From assembly GCA_963978895.1 (NCBI GenBank), contig OZ022242.1, positions 34,994,322-35,058,321 on the forward strand: a stretch of 64,000 nt of DNA, written 5' to 3'. The position numbers and the translations under genes are program-made. Positions 49,801 through 59,304 of this stretch are shown in pieces. Source of the stretch: Erpobdella octoculata. Taxonomy: Eukaryota > Annelida > Clitellata > Hirudinida > Erpobdellidae. Every line of letters starts with the position of its first letter. Position 1 is the stretch's first letter. Below the pieces are notes generated by a model. The model was given only the letters and a program-made list of their open reading frames with translations. It did no database searches and had not been told where the DNA came from.

Positions 49801-51788
49801 AGATATCTATCCATATTTGTATACATTATGCTCTTAATGCTTGCGAATATTTTTGTTTGAAAATTTTTTATTTAGGTCAAATTAACCTTTACACTTTTAT
49901 TTAGAAAAAACTATACATAATTTTTTGATTAATAATAATTTTTATTTCAATTTAACATGATTGTAGTATCTATGGACTAAAGGCCATGAGTTATTTACAG
50001 CTAAAAATCATTGTTTCCTAATACTATTTTTATTCTAAAATTCGAATGTGGCGTCTATATTGAGCCATTTAGGCAAAAAGGCCATACATATTTGTGTTTC
50101 TACTTTGATATAGCTTGTCTCCAAAATCCACAATTATTATTTTACAACTGCCCTTACAATTTACACGAAATAAAAGTTTGCTGGACCTGTAGCATTAAAG
50201 TATTCGAGGCCGTTTTTGATTATAAGGTCACTATAAAAAAATTAAAAATCAATTATTTTGCACTAATAACTGGGAAGTCAAATAGTTAAATAACACTGAA
50301 TACTGAAATATTACAAACTCAACACAATTCATACATTTATTAAAACAAATAATGCAAGAGTGTGAACTTTAAAAAATGTTCTGGATCAAAGCAATGAATC
50401 ACAATTTTTTCATGCTGTTTTGATTATGTGTTTGTTTGTTTAGGTCTTAAAGAAATCAGTGTTACTATGCACTTTTATCACATGCTGACAGAGTAGAATT
50501 TGGTTGAAAATATAATATCAATTTTCTGGGAAAGTTTCAAATATGTTCCAACTTGTGCTATTTATCTCCATGAACAATTTAGTTAAGCCATTTCTGCATT
50601 TCATAAACAACTAATGAATTAAATTGTACAGCATCATAATTTTTTAGATTAGAATAACTGTTTGTAATGATATATTTTTTAGAATAGAAGCCTCTTTCAT
50701 TATTAATTTACTAAAAAAATCAAATTCCATTTGGTAAACTTTTGTCAGAAGCTATTATTTGTCAGTCAATTAAAAATTAAATAAGCACATTTTTGTTTCA
50801 GTTTTTGATGATCTCTGATTGACAGAATGACAAGTTGAATTATCTCGAAAAATATTGATAGGCTATTTAGTTACACACAGGCAGTGTCGAATAACTTAGT
50901 CGCAACTTTGTCAATCTTTATCCATCGGAAAAACCCATAACGGCCAATGGCTATAAAATAAACCACATCGGAAAACAAAGAAAGCGCGCTTATATATTGT
51001 CATAATTTATGTGAATTTAATATTCAAAATTATCCAATCAGGTGGCATTATTTATCTTCCTGTCTTATACCGTCGGACATTGGCGCAAATGCATCCCGGA
51101 CGAAACTCAGAAGTATTAAATATCAAACGAGTAGGAGAAATGAATTCGTTAATTGAACAAGCAGCAGAAATCGTTCGCGAATCACAACGCCGAACACGTC
51201 AAAAATATCCGTTAGAAGATATGTTTAGAAGAATAGGTAGAACTTGTAAACATACTCGATTAAATAAAATCGCATTTTTATTTAATCAAGTATGTTTACA
51301 AAACATATATGGCCGAAGTATTCAAAAAAGAAGAATAAAACTATAAACAAACGGCGAGGCAGCCTTAAGACCGGTGCCTAGCACAGATATAAGATTGAAT
51401 GGTAATTGCTGATAAACTAAAATTGCTACAGCTGTTTGATATTTTGTAATTTTTTTACAAGAGCCTTACAAACGAGTTTAAAATTAGCTGAAAATTTTTA
51501 ACTTTTTGCTTCAAGTAAAAAAAACCACCGACACAGTTTGCTTATTTAAAACAGCTTTCTACGCAACGACATTTTGTGGAAGGCTACAACAGGTTTTATA
51601 ATCACGTCAGAGACTGTAAAACATTTAAAAACAAATTTTAATTAATATTAAACTATTTTTAATGTGCTTTGTTACTAATTTCAGGATCGAATAACTTCAT
51701 AATGGGAATATTTCTTGTAATATTATTCATCATTTGTACTGTGACAGCAATTATAACGGCTGGTATCGTGTTTAAGAAAAGGTGTTAA
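46854..51788 (+). CDS. Tail-less duplicate of the receptor phosphatase ectodomain (431 aa)
   Basis: Exons 46854-47088, 48075-48353, 48428-48565, 48627-48766, 48901-49180, 49295-49414 and 51685-51788 (stop included; intron donor ignored) join with correct phases and encode 431 residues plus stop. Order: signal peptide (FIIFVMVASTTVSA), fucolectin/F5-8-like domain, EGF, WSC-like domain ([20 protein letters not shown]), two EGF modules, membrane helix ([20 protein letters not shown]), then FKKRC and TAA. The TAA that breaks copy A is TCA here (48985-48987). No phosphatase exon follows, because a satellite begins exactly at the exon end. If expressed it would be a membrane-anchored receptor with almost no cytoplasmic part, a possible decoy. 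An alternative splice to a distant exon through the weak GTGTTA donor cannot be excluded. Confidence 0.7.
47741..48074. repeat. Interspersed repeat in copy B intron 1 (family of three)
   Basis: Related copies at about 60370-60564 and 60792-61138 share CCAATGCTTTTATTAA, TCTGTTTCTCTGTCTG and CACTTCCTGATGATAG. In copy B the repeat replaces the end of intron 1, right up to the exon 2 acceptor at 48074. Confidence 0.85.
49709..51092. mobile_element. Non-autonomous DNA transposon, 1384 bp, 9-bp target duplication
   Basis: Inverted ends of about 58 bp (GCATTTTCGCCAATGTCTGA against GCATTTGCGCCAATGTCCGA on the other strand). ATCCCGGAC is duplicated at 49700-49708 and 51093-51101. Copy A at about 20950 has the single uninterrupted site, which confirms the insertion. 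Nine-bp duplications with long inverted ends fit Mutator-like elements best; the superfamily is not proven. The interior has a 92-codon frame (50011-50289) without recognised transposase motifs. Confidence 0.88.
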
Positions 51789-52555
51789 AAGCAACCGATT
51801 TCTCAATCAGTTTTTACTGATTTACTCTGTTAATTCTTGTTGCATTTCGATGAAACTTTTACATAACTTTCAGACTTATTAATTTTTTAGATTCTATAGA
51901 CGTTATTTATATTTTTGGTTCTGATAAACAAATTCAATTCAATTCAAATTCAATTCAAATTCATATTGATTTGTTTTTGAATTATCTATTAAAATATGCT
52001 AATTTTATTGAGATGCTACAACTTTGAATTTTCCATGTTAAATGCATGAAAAGTTAGCAACCGATTTCTCAATCAGTTTTTACTGATTTACTCTGTTAAT
52101 TCTTGTTGCATTTCGATGAAACTTTTACATATTGATTTGTTTTCGAATTATCTATCTAAATATGCTAATTTTATTGAGATGCTACAACTTTTAATTTTAC
52201 ATGCGTTTTCCATTTCAATTTTTAATGCGTGAAAAGCTAGCAGCCAATTCCTCAATCAGTTTTTATATATTTACTCTGTTAATTCTTGTTGCATTTCGAT
52301 GAAACTTTTACATATTGATTTGTTTTTGAATTATCTATCTAAATATGCTAATTTTATTGAGATGCTAAAACTTTTAATTTTCCATGTTAAATGCGTGAAA
52401 AGTTAGCAACCGATTTCTCAATCAGTTTTTACTGATTTACTCTGTTAATTCTTGTTGCATTTTGATAAAACTTTTGCATATTGATTTGTTTTTGAATTAT
52501 CTATCTAAATATGCTCATTTTATTGAGTTGTCACAAATTTGAATTTTCCATCTAC
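51783..52555. repeat. Satellite, four copies, unit about 166-183 bp
   Basis: Copies begin near 51792, 52058, 52241 and 52407 (CAACCGATTTCTCAATCAG or variant), with extra CAATT repeats in the first. The array is fused directly to the membrane exon of the tail-less receptor. Confidence 0.88.
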
Positions 52556-52564
52556 CGTTGCTAA

Positions 52565-54466
52565 CTTCGCTACATTTTTTTTCGGCTTTTTCTAAGTATA
52601 ACAAGAGAGGTTAATGTGAACCTTTATTTGAGACAACTAATCATAGCGAAATCGTATCATAAAAATAGTATTCCGGCAAATAGTAAAGAAATAATTATAT
52701 TTGCTATGACGATCTAAGTCTTGTCGCCATCGTCACCGCAGACATTGTAGGACATTACCAGACATTCTTAGAGATTCAGAAAAATATACATGAAAAGGAT
52801 TTTTTTAGTTTTAGTATCATTTTTCAATAATCAAAACTCAAAACTGATACGAATTTAAAAAAAGATTTCGATGTTTCTGGAAAGTTTTAAAGCTGTGAGA
52901 GTGAGAACAAAAGCAAAGAAGATGAAAATTAATGATTTAATCTAAACTGGAAGAATGTCTGGTTTAATTCCATGCTTAAATCAATTTGTAGAAAACAAAG
53001 TTAATGCAAAAATAATACGAAATATTACAATTTGATGAATTATATTATGGTTAAAATTCGTTTTTCATACTCCAGCAAGAGAAAAAAATAAAGTTGACTA
53101 ATAAATGTTGTATAATTGAGTGAAATTTAAAATATTGTTTTGTACTATCTTTTAAAAGAGCATTTTTTCAGATTCAACAAATGCCCGGCAGCTGGCTCAC
53201 CATTTTTAATTTTAAGGCATGATGTGCCCTAAAACCAGCGGGGGGCCCAGGGCGAATTCTTCGCCAATACCCCTCTATCAATGGCCCTGTCTTCGGAATA
53301 GATTACAGTCATAAAGCGGAACCAATGCATTAAAGAATTGTTCTTAAAATTGAAGAAGTTCAGACATAACTGAACGAGTAAAACAAACCGCAGAAAGTGT
53401 CAGCCAGAAAAAATAGATTAACGTCGATGAAAACTCAATGCTCAGCCTTTTCGAGATTGCATTTTTTGCTTTTCGCTACAGCTCAGCTGGCATGCTCTCG
53501 TTTGAAAGACTCTGAAATTTAGTGGAGAAACATACTGAATAGACAAACGGACACTTTATAATATTGGCAGCTTGCAGATAAGACCAGCGGTGTATGCCGT
53601 GTTTACGACGCCACTGGCAGCCCCGGATTATACTCGCAAACTCCACAAATGCACAAAGAATTTTAACTCCCAACCGAAGTCTGTACTCATTTGTCAACCA
53701 CACAAGACCTGTTTTACAAGTTAACGATTTACTTAGCCTTTAGAAAAAAAGTAATTAAAATCACGTTATTTGTGTTTAAGTGACTTCATAATCCTGTCGA
53801 ACATCACTTGGCGACAGATGTTTTGAAGTCATCGGTCCAAAGATGTGGAATGTTTTTTTTACTATCAATCAAATTTATTGCATCAAAAATAGAGTTTTGC
53901 AAAATGCTGAAAACTTTTAGTGGGTTATGTTGTTCTGCAAACTATTGGACTAAAAACAGAGCCGTAAAGAACACCACTGGTCTCATTCTTCCACTCAAAA
54001 CACAATAGACCTTTCGTCATTCAATCAAAATTAAACATGAAAAACAGATTTGTTCTTTGTGGTTATTTTTTTTATTATTAATTGTCATATTTCTGGAAAA
54101 AAAACTTTAACTTATTTTTTAAAATGTTATGTACTGCAAGATGAAGATGATAAATGTTATGTACATTTTCATGATGTGCAGTTTTTTTGTCTCAAAATTC
54201 ATATTTATCACCACTAAAGTCATAGTTTTGAAACTCATATTTATGTGAATTTCTGATTTGCTTCTCAGTTTGCATTTATATCCGAATCTCATTTTCAGTT
54301 TGTCCAGTAAAAAATCGCATTTAGACAAACGTTTTGAATTTTATGTTGTTTTTATCATTTCTGAGTGAGGTAGATATTTAGACACTTTCACGCAGTTTTG
54401 CACGCATTTGCAATTTTGTAAACTGATACCTTGTACCATCAAAGGCTATTTTAGCACAGTTCGAAA
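52565..54466. repeat. Direct repeat C2 flanking the duplicated receptor
   Basis: Second copy of 42512-44567, lacking about 150 bp that C1 has near 43867-44030. Its unknown minus-strand frame is at 53476-53703. Confidence 0.85.
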
Positions 54467-54689
54467 ATGTGTATAATAGTTTTATTTACATAAAACAACC
54501 TAAAATACCAGAATGGTAATAATTTAGACAGTTACTAGGATATTGCAGCTGACTCTAAATGACAGTATAACAAAAGTGCCAGTCTTTAGGTCAACGCAAC
54601 ATATGTTATCCATACAATTTCAGATCGATAGGAAAACTTTAAAAGTTGATTTTAAAATTTGAAATCTTTCAGAGCGCTCAAATTAAGAA

Positions 54690-54850
54690 TTAAAAAAATT
54701 GTGATTGACCATCTCAACAATATTGTTTGGTCTTCACAAGTCTATGGACCAGATTTCACATCGATTTGATAACGGGAAAGGGGTTTGTGCTCATTCAGAC
54801 AGACAGATAAGTGAAGTTAATATAAAAGATTAAATAATAATAAATGTTTT
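54690..54850 (+). repeat. Interspersed repeat (SINE-like)
   Basis: Shares TTGATAACGGGAAA-like, CAGACAGACAG and AATATAAAAGATT blocks with the reverse complement of about 61800-61910 and, at its tail, with 13290-13310. No gene. Confidence 0.5.
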
Positions 54851-54889
54851 TTTTTTTGTAATAACTAAACTGATTTTATTTATAACTAA

Positions 54890-55330
54890 CGGAGTTACCC
54901 AGCGTTGGCCGGGGTTATTAGAGATTTTGTATTGTGTTTTCTCTTCTGCTTTTTCGCTCTCTTCTACTGTTTTTATCCCCGCTCGCGTTTCCATCCCCTT
55001 TTGCTCTACCGCTTTTTTTCCTTTCCCGTTCGCTTTCCAGCCCAGGTCGTTTTTCCGCTCCCGCTCGCTCTCCCGCTAATGATCGTTTCTCCGCTCACGT
55101 TTGCTTTCCCTCATTGTCGTTTTCTCGCTCCCGCTCGCCCTCCCGCTCTTGGTGGGTTTCCCGCTCCCGCTTGTTCTCCCGTTCTTAGTCGTTTTCCCGC
55201 TCCCGCTCGTTCTCCAGTCCTCGGTCGTTATCCAGCTTTTGCTCGCTCTCCCGTTCCCGTCACAGCTCGTTCTCCCGTTTTCACTCGCTTTCCCAATCCT
55301 GCTTGCTTTTCTGTTTGTTTTTTCGCTCCT
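54890..55330 (-). repeat. CGCTCCCG-rich tandem repeat, inverted relative of 35086-35260
   Basis: Long run of CTCGCTCTCCCG and CGCTCCCGCTCG variants, preceded by ACCCAGCGTTGGCC. The Phe/Pro/Ser-rich open frames across it follow from the repeat. Confidence 0.65.
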
Positions 55331-55796
55331 TTATCTACCTCCTAACTTTTTCGGTCCATAAAAAGTAAAATAGCTTTTTGGTAAAAACCGCTTGAAACCT
55401 TCAAACTTATTAAATAAACTAAATTTGAATTTGGTTACGCAATAACCTTAGATATTCGTACATAGGGACTCTTGGCTTAGAAGGTTTTCTGCTCATAAAA
55501 AATGAAATAATGAGCCGATTTAAAAAATAGAAAAGAGCCTTTTTCTTAATGAGTACTACGTCGTTTCAAAATTTTGTAGCATTTGACACAGCCATTCTCA
55601 AGTTTAGCGCTTAGCATCACATTAGCGCCGTATTTTTATTTATGTAGATGTTTGTCTAAAATCAATAAATCAATTTTTTAATAAAACTTCAAATTCAACT
55701 CTTCAATCACCTTCTACTTGCAACCATTAATCACGTAGTTCTGTTTTTAATATAAAAAAATCATTGGGTATTATTTATAACATGTAATGACATGAA
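55331..55796. other. AT-rich stretch before the LTR element
   Basis: No gene recognised. Confidence 0.45.
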
Positions 55797-55801
55797 CCTA
55801 G

Positions 55802-56266
55802 TGTCAAGATAGACATGTTGTGTATGTGATTGTTAGTGGATGGGATGTGTTATGTGTGCGCTCGCTGTTTGAATATGAGTATGAATGTTCACCTGGAGTA
55901 TGAATGTTCACCGGTAGTTGTAGGAGTTGGGGGATATTAGTAGCTAGCGTGCGGTTTAGAGAGTTGGTTGTCGCGAGTTAGGTGTGGATTAGTGAATTGT
56001 CGAATTGTAGTGAATTGTGTTGAATTGTCGAATTGTAGTGAATTGTGTTGAATTGTCGAATTGTAGTGAATTGTGTTGAACTTTCGAATTGAAGTGAAAT
56101 CTCGTATTGAAGCGAACTTTCGAATTGAAGTGAAATCTCGTATTGAAGCGAACTTTCGGATTGAAGTTACATTTTCCGTTTAGTTTATTTTTTATTTAAT
56201 AATAAAGAAGTTAATATTTAAGTTGAAGTTGGAGTTTTATCGTTAAGCGGCTTGCCCAAGTTGACA
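55802..56266 (+). repeat. 5' LTR (465 bp)
   Basis: TGTCAA...TTGACA ends. Holds two copies of a 19-bp unit (GAGTATGAATGTTCACCTG) and three of a 28-bp unit based on TGAATTGTCGAATTGTAG. An AATAAA signal lies about 60 bp before its end. Confidence 0.95.
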
Positions 56267-56269
56267 TTT

Positions 56270-56286
56270 TGGCGACCCCGACGAGA
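56270..56286 (+). promoter_or_regulatory. Primer-binding site
   Basis: TGGCGACCCCGACGAGA begins four bases after the LTR. It resembles, with mismatches, the complement of tRNA-Trp 3' ends used by some gypsy clades. The actual primer tRNA is uncertain. Confidence 0.65.
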
Positions 56287-56378
56287 CTTGAAAAATAATT
56301 TGTCGACGTGGGCAAATAAAGAAGCTGTAACGTTAGTTTTGAAGTTGTTTTGCGGAGTTTTCTGTTAGAAGTTTTGTC

Positions 56379-57119
56379 ATGACCAGTATTCAAAAACTGA
56401 AAGAACTTGGAGAAAGTCTGGGGTATAAAGATACCGAACTGCAGTTGTTTGTTAAAGAGCAACAGGCAGAAGAGAGGACACAAAGAAATTTAGACAGAGA
56501 GGCACAGCTGCAGGCAGATAAGATGAAAATGGAGGCGGATAGAACCAGAACCGAACTAGAAAGAGAAAGAATGGCAAATGAGCAAAAAGACAAAGATCGT
56601 GAAATAACCAGGCTTGAGTTGGAAATCAAGAAAAACAGCCTCAACCAGACAAGTTCCGTCGGTCTAACTCATGTGGCATCAGGACCCAAGTTACCATGTT
56701 TTGAGGATGAGAAAGATGACATGGACGCGTATTTGTCTCGGTTTGAAAGAGTGGCTGAAATTCAATCCTGGAGAAAATCAGAATGGGCTATATTCTTGTC
56801 ATCCCTGCTGAAAGGAAAGGCTTTGGAAGTTTATTCCAGGTTGCCGTCTGACCAGGCTGGAAATTACGACGTTTTGAAAAAAGCTCTGTTACGACGCTAT
56901 GAATTAACAGAAGATGGATTCATAAAAAAATTCAGAACTGCTAGACCTGAAAAGAACGAGGCTCCCGACTCTTTTTTAGTTCGTTTGCAGAGCTACTTGC
57001 AGCGGTGGGTTGAGCTGTCAGAAGTCGAAGAAAGCTACGAGGGTTTGTCAATGCTTCTGGTGATGGAGCAATATGTGAATGGCTGCTCCAAAGAAATGGC
57101 CTTGTTTCTGAAAGAATGA
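56379..57119 (+). CDS. Gag, N-terminal part, ends at an in-frame TGA
   Basis: 246 residues: a charged helical stretch (about 1-90), then a Ty3/gypsy-type capsid region with the motifs DDMDAYLSRFERVA, WAIFLSSLLKGKALEVY and FLVRLQSYLQRW. It makes the particle shell of the retroelement. The stop is TGA where related Gags usually carry Arg (CGA to TGA is one change). The same frame continues beyond it into the zinc-knuckle part, so the break is either a recent mutation or a readthrough point. Confidence 0.88.
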   Translation: MTSIQKLKELGESLGYKDTELQLFVKEQQAEERTQRNLDREAQLQADKMKMEADRTRTELERERMANEQKDKDREITRLELEIKKNSLNQTSSVGLTHVASGPKLPCFEDEKDDMDAYLSRFERVAEIQSWRKSEWAIFLSSLLKGKALEVYSRLPSDQAGNYDVLKKALLRRYELTEDGFIKKFRTARPEKNEAPDSFLVRLQSYLQRWVELSEVEESYEGLSMLLVMEQYVNGCSKEMALFLKE

Positions 57120-58679
57120 GCTCCACGAAATCTTCAGGAACTGAGTAATTTTGCAAGACAGTATTTGGATGCGCACGGAGAAGAAAGTCTTTCTGAAGTC
57201 AGCGAACAAAGTTACAAGAAATCAAAAAACTGCTTCAACTGTGGGCGGGTCGGACATTTTGCTGCAGAGTGCAGAGGCAGTGGCGGTTCTTCAAAGTTGA
57301 CGACAATTTCAAATAGAGTCCACGACAAGACAAGTAGAAGCGGATGCTGGAACTGCGGCAAATTTGGGCACGTGTCAAGAAACTGCTTCCAGATAACAAA
57401 AACTACTGCATTGGTTACTGGTGGTAGGATGAAAAAAAACGGTTTCATGGTGGGTACAAAACGACAATTTCGTAACGACGCCAGTTCAACACCTGCTACT
57501 CAATCCGCACTCGATGCAATGAAAAAAGCTCACAAGGCGGAACTGGAAAACGAACTGCGTCGTCTCAGAGAGTACTCGGTCCGTGTATTGGAAGAACTGA
57601 AGGTTGACCATCAGAAGAAAGTTCTCCGGATGGAATGCGAAGTCGGAGAGTTGACCGAACGGTCAAAGGCCTCCGAGAAGGAAAGGAAATTGTTCAACGA
57701 GAAGAAGTCCGTGTTAGAGAACGAATTGAATCAGATATCTCTGAAGTCGAAACAAGCCGATAAGGATTCGTCTCAGAAGGACAAAAAGATACAGACCCTG
57801 GAAAAGTTGATTTCCGAACTGAAACCGCCTTCGGAAAAGGCGTCCGGAGACAAGGCGACCAGTCAATCGGCTTCTTCGGTCGTCGTGCGGACTGCCGACG
57901 TTCTTCGGGCGGACCAGATCAAGACTTCGGATCTGGAGAAGAACAACTCCAGTTTGAAACAGCAGATTAGAAAGCTCGAAGTTGACCTGGAAGAGGTGAG
58001 ATCCTCGTCTTCTCTGAAACTTCAAGAACTCTTGAAAAACTTAGACCTGGAGCAGAGGAGATCGTCTCGTTTCTGCGACTCCCTGAGGAAGCTGAGTGGA
58101 GGAGACGACGGAAGCGGTGGCGGCGCAGAATTGTCGAAACATTTAGCATCTTTGGTTGCCGAGCTAGAGGAAGTCCACGGTCGTCTCCAGGAGAAAGAGG
58201 AGCTAGTTTCTCAGTTGGAGAAGAAGCTAGAGTTGTCGGCACAGGAAGAAAAGAAGCAGCTTGGAATGGAATTATTTGAAAATCCATCGGGAAAAGTGGA
58301 TGATGTCGAAGTCATTAATAACATAAACAGGGATGAGACCGGAGATAAATCTAAGAGTTCTGTAGCTGGTAGCAACAGTCAAGCTTGTGAGAAATGTTTA
58401 ACTATGGAACGAAACGATTTGTGCGAGCGAATCAAGCGATTGCAACAGCAAATTAAAAACATCCAGAACGACCACCAGTACGAGCTGGCAGTCCAGAGAG
58501 CCGCCCAAAAGCGAGAGATGATGTCCAGCAAGGAGGAGACGATGAGGAAGCTTGCAGACGCCGAGGCCAACTGCTTGCCGATGGAAGCCGAAGATGAATT
58601 TCCAGAATTAGAAGAAAAAAAAATATTTTTTGTCTGGAGGAAGGGACGGAATGTCAAGATAGACATGTTGTGTATGTGA
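57120..58679 (+). CDS. Gag zinc knuckles fused to a captured coiled-coil protein
   Basis: In frame with the preceding Gag segment; the first ATG is at 57165. Two CCHC knuckles (CFNCGRVGHFAAEC and CWNCGKFGHVSRNC) bind nucleic acid. After about residue 108 composition changes: GC-richer codons and some 370 residues of heptad coiled coil, starting SALDAMKKAHKAELENELRR. That start resembles the C-terminal coiled coils of the MPRIP/TRIOBP (Drosophila Outspread) family, cytoskeletal regulators that bind actin and the myosin phosphatase; this match is from memory. A Gly/Ser linker (GGDDGSGGGAE) and several KEELVSQLEKKLE-type heptads follow. The frame runs through the polypurine tract and stops 28 bases into the 3' LTR, so the element supplies the terminator. 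Confidence 0.82.
   Translation, partial: APRNLQELSNFARQYLDAHGEESLSEVSEQSYKKSKNCFNCGRVGHFAAECRGSGGSSKLTTISNRVHDKTSRSGCWNCGKFGHVSRNCFQITKTTALVTGGRMKKNGFMVGTKRQFRNDASSTPATQSALDAMKKAHKAELENELRRLREYSVRVLEELKVDHQKKVLRMECEVGELTERSKASEKERKLFNEKKSVLENELNQISLKSKQADKDSSQKDKKIQTLEKLISELKPPSEKASGDKATSQSASSVVVRTADVLRADQIKTSDLEKNNSSLKQQIRKLEVDLEEVRSSSSLKLQELLKNLDLEQRRSSRFCDSLRKLSGGDDGSGGGAELSKHLASLVAELEEVHGRLQEKEELVSQLEKKLELSAQEEKKQLGMELFENPSGKVDDVEVINNINRDETGDKSKSSVAGSNSQACEKCLTMERNDLCERIKRLQQQIKNIQNDHQYELAVQRAAQKREMMSSKEETMRKLADAEANCLPMEAEDEFPELEEKKIFFVWRKGRNVKIDMLCM
58636..58651 (+). promoter_or_regulatory. Polypurine tract
   Basis: GGAGGAAGGGACGGAA, purine-rich with a single C, directly before the 3' LTR. 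Second-strand primer site of LTR elements. Confidence 0.8.
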
Positions 58680-59164
58680 TTGTTAGTGGATGGGATGTGT
58701 TATGTGTGCGCTCGCTGTTTGAATATGAGTATGAATGTTCACCTGGAGTATGAATGTTCACCTGGAGTATGAATGTTCACCTGGAGTATGAATGTTCACC
58801 TGGAGTATGAATGTTCACCTGGAGTATGAATGTTCACCGGTAGTTGTAGGAGTTGGGGGATATTAGTAGCTAGCGTGCGGTTTAGAGAGTTGGTTGTCGC
58901 GAGTTAGGTGTGGATTAGTGAATTGTCGAATTGTAGTGAATTGTGTTGAATTGTCGAATTGTAGTGAATTGTGTTGAACTTTCGAATTGAAGTGAAATCT
59001 CGTATTGAAGCGAACTTTCGAATTGAAGTGAAATCTCGTATTGAAGCGAACTTTCGGATTGAAGTTACATTTTCTGTTTAGTTTATTTTTTATTTAATAA
59101 TAAAGAAGTTAATATTTAAGTTGAAGTTGGAGTTTTATCGTTAAGCGGCTTGCCCAAGTTGACA
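58652..59164 (+). repeat. 3' LTR (513 bp)
   Basis: Same as the 5' LTR except six instead of two copies of the 19-bp unit, two instead of three of the 28-bp unit and at least one base change. The copy differences (4 x 19 minus 28) account exactly for the 48-bp length difference. Confidence 0.95.
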
Positions 59165-59227
59165 CCTAGTTAAACAATATGAGCAATATTATTTTCGGAA
59201 ATGTTTAAAACTTGATTTGTAGTTCTG

Positions 59228-59304
59228 TTCATGTGTTTGTGGTTTCGTTCTTGCACATGTACACGTACACGTGTTGTTGAACTCAGATCGCATTCGTCAA
59301 AATC
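59228..59304 (-). pseudogene. Eroded EGF exon
   Basis: Minus strand: TTTTTAG then DFDECDLSSTT, the start of a calcium-binding EGF module. The remaining Cys pattern is lost in a CA/GT-rich stretch and no donor is evident. Confidence 0.5.

Larger units (their letters stand above)
44575..51781 (+). repeat. Segmental duplication, copy B
   Basis: Matches 16049-21667. The added material is an interspersed repeat (about 47741-48074) and a 1384-bp transposon (49709-51092). The left edge meets repeat C1. The right edge falls at the last base of the membrane exon. Confidence 0.9.
55802..59164 (+). mobile_element. LTR retrotransposon with captured coiled coil, no pol
   Basis: 5' LTR 55802-56266, 3' LTR 58652-59164, each starting TGTCAA and ending TTGACA. 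CCTAG is duplicated exactly at 55797-55801 and 59165-59169. A primer-binding site follows the 5' LTR and a polypurine tract precedes the 3' LTR. Gag has a capsid-like domain and two CCHC knuckles of Ty3/gypsy type, but protease, reverse transcriptase and integrase are absent. In their place is a long coiled coil unlike any retroelement protein I know. The nearly identical LTRs indicate a young insertion that would depend on enzymes from another element. Confidence 0.93.

Noticed and set aside
54905..55361. Phe/Pro/Arg-rich proteins of 84-146 residues
   Set aside because: Three overlapping frames over one CGCTCCCG repeat; no domain and no start context.
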